DNA from: Liolophura sinensis
Lineage: Eukaryota > Mollusca > Polyplacophora > Chitonida > Chitonidae
DNA: 41,403 nucleotides
Assembly: GCF_032854445.1 (NCBI RefSeq)
Contig: NW_027018326.1
Location: forward strand, 1 to 41,403
Direction: 5' to 3'
Every line of letters begins with the position of its first letter. Position 1 is the stretch's first letter. Positions 10,986-20,322 of the stretch are shown here, one piece after another. The notes under the pieces are model-generated. The model did no database searches and was not told the DNA's origin. It saw only the letters and a list, made by a program, of their open reading frames with translations. Made by a program: the position numbers and the translations under genes.

Positions 10986-11534
10986 ACGTATTTTGTGACG
11001 AGAAATCGAATGGTGCAAACCGCGTTGCTCTCCGACCAATACTTTTGGCTGTAGTGACAATTGAATAATAATTTATGTCATAATCACGTGCCCAGCAACG
11101 GCTCTTACTCCATGGAAACCAGGGAAATTTGCAATTTTTCAACAGCTGCCGATGCCTGGCTCAATTCCGCATCTTTTGGCACATTACTGAAGTGGGTCAG
11201 TGTTCAGTTGTACTTTTTACAGCAGACTGTATCAAGTACCTTGTGGTTTTCACGTACAAATGGTGTGGTTTTTCTACACGTAGATAAAGACATTGAGATT
11301 GTCTTGCACTTAGAAGTAAGGCAATTGCTGGGTGAGTTAAATGGGCTTGGCCCAAAGATTTGACGTCTTCTGGGCTACCGAAGGGCACATAACTTATAGT
11401 CAAAAGTTGAATATAGTAATGACCAGTCGCGATTGTACAGAGTGCAGTGTAGCCGGTTTCAATTAACAAAAAGACCAGGCAAAAATGCAAAAGTGGAAAA
11501 CCTGTTCCAGTGCTTCTGGTAAGAGGCTAATCCG
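10986..11534 (+). repeat. Satellite unit 21, subtype A, 549 bp
   Basis: It pairs with unit 15 (GAATAATAATTTATG, AAAACCTG, GCTTCTGG). It differs in GGCACATTACTG, TTGTGGTTTTC and a normal AAAGATTTGACG. Confidence 0.96.
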
Positions 11535-12083
11535 ACGTATTTTGTGACGAGAAATCGAATGGTGCAAACAGCGTTGCTCTCCGACCAATACTTTTGCCTC
11601 TAGTGACAATTGAATGATCATTGATGTCATAATCACGTGCCCAGCAACGGCTCTTACTCCATGGAAACCAGGCAAATTTGCAATTTTTCAACAGCTGCCG
11701 ATGCCTGGCTCAATTCCGCATCTTTTGGCACTTTATTCATGTGAGTCTGTGGTCAGTTGTACTTTTTACAGCAGACTGTATCAAGTACCTTGTGTTTTTC
11801 ACGTACAAATGGTGTGGTTTTTCTACACGTAGATAAAGACATTGAGATTGTCTTGCACTTAGAAGTAAGGCAATTGCTGGGTGAGTTAAATGGGCTTAGC
11901 CGAAAGATTTGACGTCTTCTGGGCTACCGAAGGGCACATAACTTATAGTCAAAAGTTGAATATAGTAATGACCAGTCGCGATTGTACAGAGTACAGTTTA
12001 GCCGATTTCAATTAACAAAAAGACCAGGCAAAAATGCAAAAGTGGAAAAACTGTTCCAGTGCTACTAGTAAGAGGCTAATCCG
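11535..12083 (+). repeat. Satellite unit 22, subtype B, 549 bp
   Basis: It pairs with unit 16 (TTGCCTCTAGTG, GTGAGTCTG). Private changes are GCAAACAGCG, CAGGCAAATTT and GGCACTTTATTC. The right end switches to GTACAGTTTAG and GCTACTAG. Confidence 0.96.
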
Positions 12084-12632
12084 ACGTATTTTGTGACGAG
12101 AAATCGAATGGTGCAAACCGCGTTGCTCTCCGACCAATACTTTTGGCTGTAGCGACAGATCAATGATCATTGATGTCATAATCACGTGCCCAGCAACGGC
12201 TCTTACTCCATGGAAACCAGAGAAATTTGCAATTTTTCAACAGCTGCCGATGCCTGGCTCAATTCCGCATCTTTTGGCACCTTATTCATGTGGGTCTGTG
12301 GTCAGTTGTACTTTTTACAGCAGACTGTATCAAGTACCTTGTGTTTTTTATGTACAAATGGTGTGGTTTTTCTACACGTAGATAAAGACATTAAGATTGT
12401 CTTGGACTTAGAAGTAAGACAATTGCTGGGTGAGTTAAATGGGCTTAGCCCAAAGATTTCAGGTCTTCTGGGCTACCGAAGGGCACATAACTTATAGTCA
12501 AAAGTTGAATATAGTAATGACCAGTCGCGATTGTACAGAGTACAGTGTAGCCGATTTCAATTAACAAAAAGACCAGGCAAAAATGCAAAAGTGGAAAAAC
12601 TGTTCCAGTGCTGCTGGTAAGAGGCTAATCCG
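12084..12632 (+). repeat. Satellite unit 23, B centre with C-type right half, 549 bp
   Basis: It is a clear mosaic. It has the perfect 16-bp palindrome, a B centre, then TTTTATGTAC, ATTAAG, TTGGAC and AAGACAATT. The switch lies between the centre and TTTTATG, across the 30-bp dyad. CCAGAGAAATTT is private. Confidence 0.96.
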
Positions 12633-13181
12633 ACGTATTTTGTGACGAGAAATCGAATGGTGCAAACCGCGTTGCTCTCCGACCAATACTTTTGGCTGTA
12701 GTGACAATTGAATGATCATTTATGTCATGATCACGTGCCCAGCAACGGCTCTTACTCCATGGAAACCAGGGAAATTTGCAATTTTTTAACAGCTGCCGAT
12801 GCCTGGCCCAATTCCACATCTTTTGGCACCTTATAAATGTGGGTCAGTGTTTAGTTGTTTTTTTTACAGCAGACTGTATCAAGTACCTTGTGTTTTTTAT
12901 GTACAAATGGTGTGGTTTTTCTACACGTAGATAAAGACATTGAGATTGTCTTGGACTTAGAAGTAAGACAATTGCTGGGTGAGTTAAATGGGCTTAGCCG
13001 AAAGATTTGACGTCTTCTGGGCTACCGAAGGGCACATAACTTATAATCAAAAGTTGAATATAGTAATGACCAGTCGCGATTGTACAGAGTACAGTGTAGC
13101 CGATTTCAATTAACAAAAAGACCAGGTAAAAATGCAAAAGTGGAAAAACTGTTCCAGTGCTGCTGGTAAGAGGCTAATCCG
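12633..13181 (+). repeat. Satellite unit 24, subtype C (ATA), 549 bp
   Basis: The left end is A-like (GACAATTGAATGATC, GGGAAATTT); C markers begin at TTTTTTAAC. TTGTTTTTTTTACAG destroys the outer arm of the 30-bp dyad. TCATGATCACGTG and CTTATAATC are private. Confidence 0.96.
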
Positions 13182-13730
13182 ACGTATTTTGTGACGAGAA
13201 ATCGAATGGTGCAAACCGCGTTGCTCTCCGACCAATACTTTTGGCTATAGTGACAATTGAATGATAATTTATGTCATAATCACGTGCCCAGCAACGGCTC
13301 TTACTCCATGGAAACCAGGGAAATTTGCAATTTTTCAACAGCTGCCGATGCCTGGCTCAATTCCGCATCTTTTGGCACCTTACTGAAGTGGGTCAGTGTT
13401 CAGTTGTACTTTTTACAGCAGACTGTATCAAGTACCTTGTGGTTTTCACGTACAAGTGGTGTGGTTTTTCTACACGTAGATAAAGACATTGAGATTGTCT
13501 TGCACTTAGAAGTAAGACAATTGCTGGGTGAGTTAAATGGGCATGGCCCAAAGATTTCAGGTCTTCTGGGCTACCGAAGGGCACATAACTTATAGTCAAA
13601 AGTTGAATATAGTAATGACCAGTCGCGATTGTACAGAGTACAGTGTAGCCGATTTCAATTAACAAAAAGACCAGGCAAAAATGCAAAAGTGGAAAAACTG
13701 TTCCAGTGCTACTAGTAAGAGCCTAATCCG
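13182..13730 (+). repeat. Satellite unit 25, subtype A, 549 bp
   Basis: It has GGCTATAGTG, GAATGATAATTTATG, ACAAGTGGTGTGG and GGGCATGGCCC. The frame reads on through TTTCAGG instead of stopping at TTTGACG. It ends in GCTACTAG and GAGCC. Confidence 0.96.
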
Positions 13731-14279
13731 ACGTATTTTGTGACGAGAAATCGAATGGTGCAATCCGCGTTGCTCTCCGACCAATACTTTTGGCTGTAGC
13801 GACAATTGAATGATCATTTATGTCATAATCACGTGCGTAGCAACGGCTCTTACTCCATGGAAACCAGGGAAATTTGCAATTTTTCAACAGCTGCCGATGC
13901 CAGGCTCAATTCCGCATCTTTTGGCACCTTACTGAAGTGGGTCAGTGTTCAGTTGTACTTTTTACAGCAGACTGTATCAAGTACCTTGTGGTTTTCACGT
14001 ACAAATGGTGTGGTTTTTCTACACGTAGATAAAGACATTGAGATTGTCTTGCACTTAGAAGTAAGGCAATTGCTGGGTGAGTTAAATGGGCTTGGCCCAA
14101 AGATTTGACGTCTTCTGGGCTACCGAAGGGCACATAACTTATAGTCAAAAGTTGAATATAGTAATGACCAGTCGCGATTGTACAGAGTGCAGTGTAGCCG
14201 GTTTCAATTAACAAAAAGACCAGGCAAAAATGCAAAAGTGGAAAAACTGTTCCAGTGCTGCTGGTAAGAGGCTAATCCG
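13731..14279 (+). repeat. Satellite unit 26, subtype A, 549 bp
   Basis: It has GCAATCCGCG, GTGCGTAGCAACGG, GATGCCAGGCTC (private) and TTGTGGTTTTC. Its last 280 bp, from base 14000, match unit 28 and begin the dimer duplication. Confidence 0.96.
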
Positions 14280-14828
14280 ACGTATTTTGTGACGACAAAT
14301 CGAATGGTGCAAACCGCGTTGCTCTCCGACCAATACTTTTGGCTGTAGTAAAAATTGAATGATCATTTATGTCATAATCACGTGCCCAGCAACGGCTCTT
14401 ACTCCATGGAAACCAGGGATATTTGCAATTTTTTAACAGCTGCCGATGCCTGGCTCAATTCCGCATCTTTTGGCACCTTATTCATGTGGGTCTGTGGTCA
14501 GTTGTACTTTTTACAGCAGACTGTATCAAGTACCTTGTGTTTTTCACGTACAAATGGTATGGTTTTTCTACACGTAGATAAAGACATTGAGATTGTCTTG
14601 CACTTAGAAGTAAGGCAATTGCTGGGTGAGTTAAATGGGCTTAGCCCAAAGATTTGAGGTCTTCTGGGCTACCGAAGGGCACATAACTTATAGTCAAAAG
14701 TTGAATATAGTAATGACCAGTCGCGATTGTAAAGAGTACAGTGCAGCCGATTTCAATTAACAAAAAGACCAGGTAAATATGCAAAAGTGGAAAAACTGTT
14801 CCAGTGCTGCTGGTAAGAGGCTAATCCG
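14280..14828 (+). repeat. Satellite unit 27, subtype B, 549 bp
   Basis: It has GACGACAAATC, GTAGTAAAAATTG, GGTATGG, GATTTGAGG and GGTAAATATGC. It differs from unit 29 by one base that I can see: C at 14744 (GTGCAGCCG against GTGTAGCCG). Confidence 0.97.
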
Positions 14829-15377
14829 ACGTATTTTGTGACGAGAAATCGAATGGTGCAATCCGCGTTGCTCTCAGACCAATTCTTTTGGCTGTAGTGA
14901 CAATTGAATGATCATTTATGTCATAATCACGTGCCCAGCAACGGCTCTTACTCCATGGAAACCAGGGAAATTTGCAATTTTTCAACAGCTGCCGATGCCT
15001 GGCTCAATTCCGCATCTTTTGGCACCTTACTGAAGTGGGTCAGTGTTCAGTTGTACTTTTTACAGCAGACTGTATCAAGTACCTTGTGTTTTTCACCTAC
15101 AAATGGTGTGGTTTTTCTACACGTAGATAAAGACATTGAGATTGTCTTGCACTTAGAAGTAAGGCAATTGCTGGGTGAGTTAAATGGGCTTGGCCCAAAG
15201 ATTTGACGTCTTCTGGGCTACCGAAGGGCACATAACTTATAGTCAAAAGTTGAATATAGTAATGACCAGTCGCGATTGTACAGAGTGCAGTGTAGCCGGT
15301 TTCAATTAACAAAAAGACCAGGCAAAAATGCAAAAGTGGAAAAACTGTTCCAGTGCTGCTGGTAAGAGGCTAATCCG
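14829..15377 (+). repeat. Satellite unit 28, subtype A, 549 bp
   Basis: It has CTCTCAGACC, AATTCTTTT, TTCACCTAC, CTTGGCCC with TTTGACG, GAGTGCAG and GCCGGTTTC. It matches unit 30 up to base 15191. Confidence 0.97.
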
Positions 15378-15926
15378 ACGTATTTTGTGACGACAAATCG
15401 AATGGTGCAAACCGCGTTGCTCTCCGACCAATACTTTTGGCTGTAGTAAAAATTGAATGATCATTTATGTCATAATCACGTGCCCAGCAACGGCTCTTAC
15501 TCCATGGAAACCAGGGATATTTGCAATTTTTTAACAGCTGCCGATGCCTGGCTCAATTCCGCATCTTTTGGCACCTTATTCATGTGGGTCTGTGGTCAGT
15601 TGTACTTTTTACAGCAGACTGTATCAAGTACCTTGTGTTTTTCACGTACAAATGGTATGGTTTTTCTACACGTAGATAAAGACATTGAGATTGTCTTGCA
15701 CTTAGAAGTAAGGCAATTGCTGGGTGAGTTAAATGGGCTTAGCCCAAAGATTTGAGGTCTTCTGGGCTACCGAAGGGCACATAACTTATAGTCAAAAGTT
15801 GAATATAGTAATGACCAGTCGCGATTGTAAAGAGTACAGTGTAGCCGATTTCAATTAACAAAAAGACCAGGTAAATATGCAAAAGTGGAAAAACTGTTCC
15901 AGTGCTGCTGGTAAGAGGCTAATCCG
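15378..15926 (+). repeat. Satellite unit 29, subtype B, 549 bp
   Basis: It is the dimer partner of unit 27, with the commoner T at 15842. All other rare markers are kept (GTAGTAAAAATTG, GGTATGG, GATTTGAGG, GTAAAGAG). Confidence 0.97.
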
Positions 15927-16025
15927 ACGTATTTTGTGACGAGAAATCGAATGGTGCAATCCGCGTTGCTCTCAGACCAATTCTTTTGGCTGTAGTGACA
16001 ATTGAATGATCATTTATGTCATAAT

Positions 16026-16031
16026 CACGTG
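16026..16031. other. CACGTG hexamer, once per unit (shown in unit 30)
   Basis: CACGTG is the canonical E-box bound by many bHLH proteins in eukaryotes. It occurs at this offset in 69 of the 76 units. It is changed in units 1, 2, 9, 12, 40, 52 and 61. Binding is not shown by the sequence. Confidence 0.6.
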
Positions 16032-16150
16032 CCCAGCAACGGCTCTTACTCCATGGAAACCAGGGAAATTTGCAATTTTTCAACAGCTGCCGATGCCTGG
16101 CTCAATTCCGCATCTTTTGGCACCTTACTGAAGTGGGTCAGTGTTCAGTT

Positions 16151-16180
16151 GTACTTTTTACAGCAGACTGTATCAAGTAC
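16151..16180. other. 30-bp two-stem dyad (shown in unit 30; offset 225-254 in most units)
   Basis: Outer arms are GTACTT and AAGTAC (6 bp). Inner arms are TACAG and CTGTA (5 bp). A 2x2 mismatch (TT/TC) separates them, and the loop is CAGA. It could extrude as a hairpin in DNA or fold in RNA of either strand. It is kept in most units. C units with TTTTCACAG have a C-A mismatch in the inner stem, and unit 24 loses the outer arm. Confidence 0.8.
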
Positions 16181-16374
16181 CTTGTGTTTTTCACCTACAA
16201 ATGGTGTGGTTTTTCTACACGTAGATAAAGACATTGAGATTGTCTTGCACTTAGAAGTAAGGCAATTGCTGGGTGAGTTAAATGGGCTTAGCCCAAAGAT
16301 TTCAGGTCTTCTGGGCTACCGAAGGGCACATAACTTATAGTCAAAAGTTGAATATAGTAATGACCAGTCGCGAT

Positions 16375-16387
16375 TGTACAGAGTACA
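16375..16387. other. Short dyad TGTAC-AGA-GTACA (shown in unit 30)
   Basis: It has five-base perfect arms with a 3-base loop, about 100 bp before the unit end. Units with GAGTGCAG (for example 14, 15, 26, 28, 31, 33) lose one pair. GTAAAGAGTAC in units 4, 10, 27 and 29 also breaks it. Confidence 0.6.
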
Positions 16388-16475
16388 GTGTAGCCGATTT
16401 CAATTAACAAAAAGACCAGGCAAAAATGCAAAAGTGGAAAAACTGTTCCAGTGCTACTGGTAAGAGGCTAATCCG

Positions 16476-17024
16476 ACGTATTTTGTGACGAGAAATCGAA
16501 TGGTGCAAACCGCGTTGCTCTCCGACCAATACTTTTGGCTGTAGCGACAGATCAATGATCATTGATGTCATAATCACGTGCCCAGCAACGGCTCTTACTC
16601 CATGGAAACCAGGGATATTTGCAATTTTTTAACAGCTGCCGATGCCTGGCCCAATTCTGCATCTTTTGGCACCTTAAAAATGTGGGTCAGTGTTTAGTTG
16701 TACTTTTTACAGCAGACTGTATCAAGTACCTTGTGTTTTTCACCTACAAATGGTGTGGTTTTTCTACACGTAGATAAAGACATTGAGATTGTCTTGCACT
16801 TAGAAGTAAGGCAATTGCTGGGTGAGTTAAATGGGCTTAGCCCAAAGATTTCAGGTCTTCTGGGCTACCGAAGGGCACATAACTTATAGTCAAAAGTTGA
16901 ATATAGTAATGACCAGTCGCGATTGTACAGAGTGCAGTGTAGCCGGTTTCAATTAACAAAAAGACCAGGCAAAAATGCAAAAGTGGAAAAACTGTTCCAG
17001 TGCTGCTGGTAAGAGGCTAATCCG
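16476..17024 (+). repeat. Satellite unit 31, C (AAA) centre with A-type right half, 549 bp
   Basis: It has the perfect 16-bp palindrome at 16551-16566 and CCCAATTCTGC with the AAA centre. It then has TTCACCTAC and TTGCAC, as in unit 30. The mosaic switch falls across the 30-bp dyad. Confidence 0.96.
16551..16566. other. Perfect 16-bp palindrome ATCAATGATCATTGAT (shown in unit 31)
   Basis: It is its own reverse complement. It is present in units 2, 14, 18, 19, 20, 23, 31, 39, 42, 44, 48, 54, 67, 72 and 74. Most other units keep only the 10-bp core AATGATCATT. Units with GATAATTTATG, TTTAATGATC or GATTGATC lose more. It follows GCGACAG in these units. Confidence 0.85.
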
Positions 17025-17575
17025 ACGTATTTTGTGACGAGAAATCGAATGGTGCAATCCGCGTTGCTCTCCGACCAATACTTTTGGCTGTAGTGACAAT
17101 TGAATGATCATTTATGTCATAATCACGTGCCCAGCAACGGCTCTTACTCCATGGAAACCAGGGAAATTTGCAATTTTTCAACAGCTGCCGATGCCTGGCT
17201 CAATTCCGCATCTTTTGGCACCTTACTGAAGTGGGTCAGTGTTCAGTTGTACTTTTTACAGCAGACTGTATCAAGTACCTTGTGGTTTTCACCTACAAAT
17301 GGTGTGGTTTTTCTACACGTAGATAAAGACATTGAGATTGTCTTGCACTTAGAAGTAAGACAATTGCTGGGTGAGTTAAATGGGCTTGGCCCAAAGATTT
17401 GACGTCTTCTGAGCTACCGAAGGGCACATAACTTATAGTCAAAAGTTGAATATAGTAATGACCAGTCGCGATTGTACAGAGTACAGTGTAGCCGATTTCA
17501 ATTAACAAAAAGAAAAGGGGGAAAAAGGCAAAAGTGGAAAAACTGTTCCAGTGCTACTAGTAGGAGACTAATCCG
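17025..17575 (+). repeat. Satellite unit 32, subtype A, 551 bp
   Basis: It has GCAATCCGCG, TTGTGGTTTTCACCTAC, CTTCTGAGC, the AAGAAAAGGGGG spacer (+2 bp) and ACTAGTAGGAGAC. From 17294 onward it matches unit 35. Confidence 0.97.
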
Positions 17576-18124
17576 ACGTATTTTGTGACGAGAAATCGAA
17601 TGGTGCAATCCGCGTTGCTCTCCGACCAACACTTTTGGCTGTAGCGACAATTGAATGATCATTTATGTCATAATCACGTGCGTAGCATCGGCTCTTACTC
17701 CATGGAAACCAGGGAAATTTGTAATTTTTCAACAGCTGCCGATGCCTGGCCCAATTCTGCATCTTTTGGCACCTTAAAAATGTGGGTCAGTGTTTAGTTG
17801 TACTTTTTACAGCAGACTGTATCAAGTACCTTGTGTTTTTCACCTACAAATGGTGTGGTTTTTCTACACGTAGATAAAGACATTGAGATTGTCTTGCACT
17901 TAGAAGTAAGGCAATTGCTGGGTGAGTTAAATGGGCTTAGCCCAAAGATTTCAGGTCTTCTGGGCTACCGAAGGGCACATAACTTCTAGTCAAAAGTTGA
18001 ATATAGTAATGACCAGTCGCGATTGTACAGAGTGCAGTGTAGCCGGTTTCAATTAACAAAAAGACCAGGCAAAAATGCAAAAGTGGAAAAACTGTTCCAG
18101 TGCTGCTGGTAAGAGGCTAATCCG
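17576..18124 (+). repeat. Satellite unit 33, C (AAA) centre, 549 bp
   Basis: It has CCAACACTTTT, GTAGCATCGG and TTTGTAATT on the left, an AAA centre, then TTCACCTAC. It differs from unit 36 at one base, C at 17986 (AACTTCTAG). Confidence 0.97.
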
Positions 18125-18673
18125 ACGTATTTTGTGACGACAAATCGAATGGTACAAACTGCGTTGCTCTCCGACCAATACTTTTGGCTGTAGTGAGAAT
18201 TAAATGATCATTGATGTCATAATCACGTGCCCAGCAACGGCTCTTACTCCATGGAAACCAGGGATATTTGCAATTTTTTAACAGCTGCCGATGCCTGGCC
18301 CAATTCCACATCTTTTGGCACCTTACAAATGTGGGTCAGTGTTTAGTTGTACTTTTTACAGCAGACTGTATCAAGTACCTTGTGTTTTTTATGTACAAAT
18401 GGTCTGGTTTTTCTACACGTAGATAAAGACATTGAGATTGTCTTGGACTTAGAAGTGAGACAATTGCTGGGTGAGTTAAATGGACTTAGCCGAAAGATTT
18501 GACGTCTTCTGGGCTACCGAAGGGCACATAACTTATAGTCAAAAGTTGAATATAGTAATGACCAGTCGCGATTGTACAGAGAACAGTGTAGCCGATTCCA
18601 ATTAACAAAAAGACCAGGTAAAAATGCAAAAGTGGAAAAACTGTTCCAGTGCTGCTGGTAAGAGGCTAATCCG
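18125..18673 (+). repeat. Satellite unit 34, subtype C (ACA), 549 bp
   Basis: It has GGTACAAACTGCG, GTAGTGAGAATTAAATG, a full C-type right half, GAAGTGAGAC, GGACTTAGCCG, GAGAACAG and GATTCC. I see no difference from unit 37. Confidence 0.97.
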
Positions 18674-19224
18674 ACGTATTTTGTGACGAGAAATCGAATG
18701 GTGCAAACCGCGTTGCTCTCCGACCAATACTTTTGGCTGTAGTGACAATTGAATGATCATTTATGTCATAATCACGTGGCCAACAACGGCTCTTACTCCA
18801 TGGAAACCAGGGAAATTTGCAATTTTTCAACAGCTGCCGATGCCTGGCTCAATTCCGCATCTTTTGGCACCTTACTGAAGTGGGTCAGTGTTCAGTTGTA
18901 CTTTTTACAGCAGACTGTATCAAGTACCTTGTGGTTTTCACGTACAAATGGTGTGGTTTTTCTACACGTAGATAAAGACATTGAGATTGTCTTGCACTTA
19001 GAAGTAAGACAATTGCTGGGTGAGTTAAATGGGCTTGGCCCAAAGATTTGACGTCTTCTGAGCTACCGAAGGGCACATAACTTATAGTCAAAAGTTGAAT
19101 ATAGTAATGACCAGTCGCGATTGTACAGAGTACAGTGTAGCCGATTTCAATTAACAAAAAGAAAAGGGGGAAAAAGGCAAAAGTGGAAAAACTGTTCCAG
19201 TGCTACTAGTAGGAGACTAATCCG
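18674..19224 (+). repeat. Satellite unit 35, subtype A, 551 bp
   Basis: It has CACGTGGCCAACAACGG, shared only with unit 38. It has TTCACGTAC where unit 32 has TTCACCTAC, and the AAGAAAAGGGGG spacer. It marks the join between the two trimer copies. Confidence 0.97.
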
Positions 19225-19773
19225 ACGTATTTTGTGACGAGAAATCGAATGGTGCAATCCGCGTTGCTCTCCGACCAACACTTTTGGCTGTAGCGACAAT
19301 TGAATGATCATTTATGTCATAATCACGTGCGTAGCATCGGCTCTTACTCCATGGAAACCAGGGAAATTTGTAATTTTTCAACAGCTGCCGATGCCTGGCC
19401 CAATTCTGCATCTTTTGGCACCTTAAAAATGTGGGTCAGTGTTTAGTTGTACTTTTTACAGCAGACTGTATCAAGTACCTTGTGTTTTTCACCTACAAAT
19501 GGTGTGGTTTTTCTACACGTAGATAAAGACATTGAGATTGTCTTGCACTTAGAAGTAAGGCAATTGCTGGGTGAGTTAAATGGGCTTAGCCCAAAGATTT
19601 CAGGTCTTCTGGGCTACCGAAGGGCACATAACTTATAGTCAAAAGTTGAATATAGTAATGACCAGTCGCGATTGTACAGAGTGCAGTGTAGCCGGTTTCA
19701 ATTAACAAAAAGACCAGGCAAAAATGCAAAAGTGGAAAAACTGTTCCAGTGCTGCTGGTAAGAGGCTAATCCG
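19225..19773 (+). repeat. Satellite unit 36, C (AAA) centre, 549 bp
   Basis: It is the trimer partner of unit 33 with the usual AACTTATAG at 19635. CCAACACTTTT, GTAGCATCGG and TTCACCTAC are kept. Confidence 0.97.
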
Positions 19774-20322
19774 ACGTATTTTGTGACGACAAATCGAATG
19801 GTACAAACTGCGTTGCTCTCCGACCAATACTTTTGGCTGTAGTGAGAATTAAATGATCATTGATGTCATAATCACGTGCCCAGCAACGGCTCTTACTCCA
19901 TGGAAACCAGGGATATTTGCAATTTTTTAACAGCTGCCGATGCCTGGCCCAATTCCACATCTTTTGGCACCTTACAAATGTGGGTCAGTGTTTAGTTGTA
20001 CTTTTTACAGCAGACTGTATCAAGTACCTTGTGTTTTTTATGTACAAATGGTCTGGTTTTTCTACACGTAGATAAAGACATTGAGATTGTCTTGGACTTA
20101 GAAGTGAGACAATTGCTGGGTGAGTTAAATGGACTTAGCCGAAAGATTTGACGTCTTCTGGGCTACCGAAGGGCACATAACTTATAGTCAAAAGTTGAAT
20201 ATAGTAATGACCAGTCGCGATTGTACAGAGAACAGTGTAGCCGATTCCAATTAACAAAAAGACCAGGTAAAAATGCAAAAGTGGAAAAACTGTTCCAGTG
20301 CTGCTGGTAAGAGGCTAATCCG
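19774..20322 (+). repeat. Satellite unit 37, subtype C (ACA), 549 bp
   Basis: It is the trimer partner of unit 34, with the same rare set: GGTACAAACTGCG, GAATTAAATG, GAAGTGAGAC and GAGAACAG. Confidence 0.97.

Larger units (their letters stand above)
7140..11997 (+). repeat. Six-unit-offset duplication, about 7140-8703 and 10434-11997
   Basis: Units 14-16 match units 20-22 at exactly 3294 bp. Shared markers are GACTAATAC, GAATAATAATTTATG, AAAACCTG, GCTTCTGG, TTGCCTCTAGTG and GTGAGTCTG. More substitutions separate the copies than in the later blocks, so it looks older. The right end is set by G at 8704 against T at 11998. Confidence 0.85.
14000..16289 (+). repeat. Two-unit tandem duplication, 14000-15191 and 15098-16289
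   Basis: Offset is 1098 bp, length 1192 bp. Flanking differences are G at 13999 against C at 15097, and G at 15192 against A at 16290. Inside, I see one substitution (14744 against 15842). Confidence 0.92.
15927..16475 (+). repeat. Satellite unit 30, subtype A, 549 bp (reference unit)
   Basis: I used this unit for offsets. CACGTG lies at 16026-16031, CAGCTG at 16084-16089, the centre tract at 16125-16148, the 30-bp dyad at 16151-16180, and TGTAC-AGA-GTACA at 16375-16387. GC is 230 of 549. I count 15 CpG here; most other units have two or three more. Confidence 0.97.

Noticed and set aside
13942-14235. Recurrent minus-strand frame of about 90-97 codons with hydrophobic residues
   Set aside because: It overlaps the plus-strand frame, is broken in many units and matches no family I recognise. 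The hydrophobic look comes from A/T-rich sequence read in reverse.
16151-16180. The two-stem dyad as a bacterial-type terminator or riboswitch
   Set aside because: Stems are short and AT-rich with a mismatch between them, there is no following T-run, and there is no gene to control.
16002-16340. Recurrent plus-strand frame of about 100-112 codons, as a gene family
   Set aside because: The full-length frame begins at TTG or GTG; the first in-frame ATG is mostly at CCATGG. All 24 C units have an in-frame TAG in GTGTTTAG. Most differences between units change the amino acid (C/W/S, R/P, V/L/M, H/D, E/K). There is no recognisable domain, splice pattern or poly-A signal.
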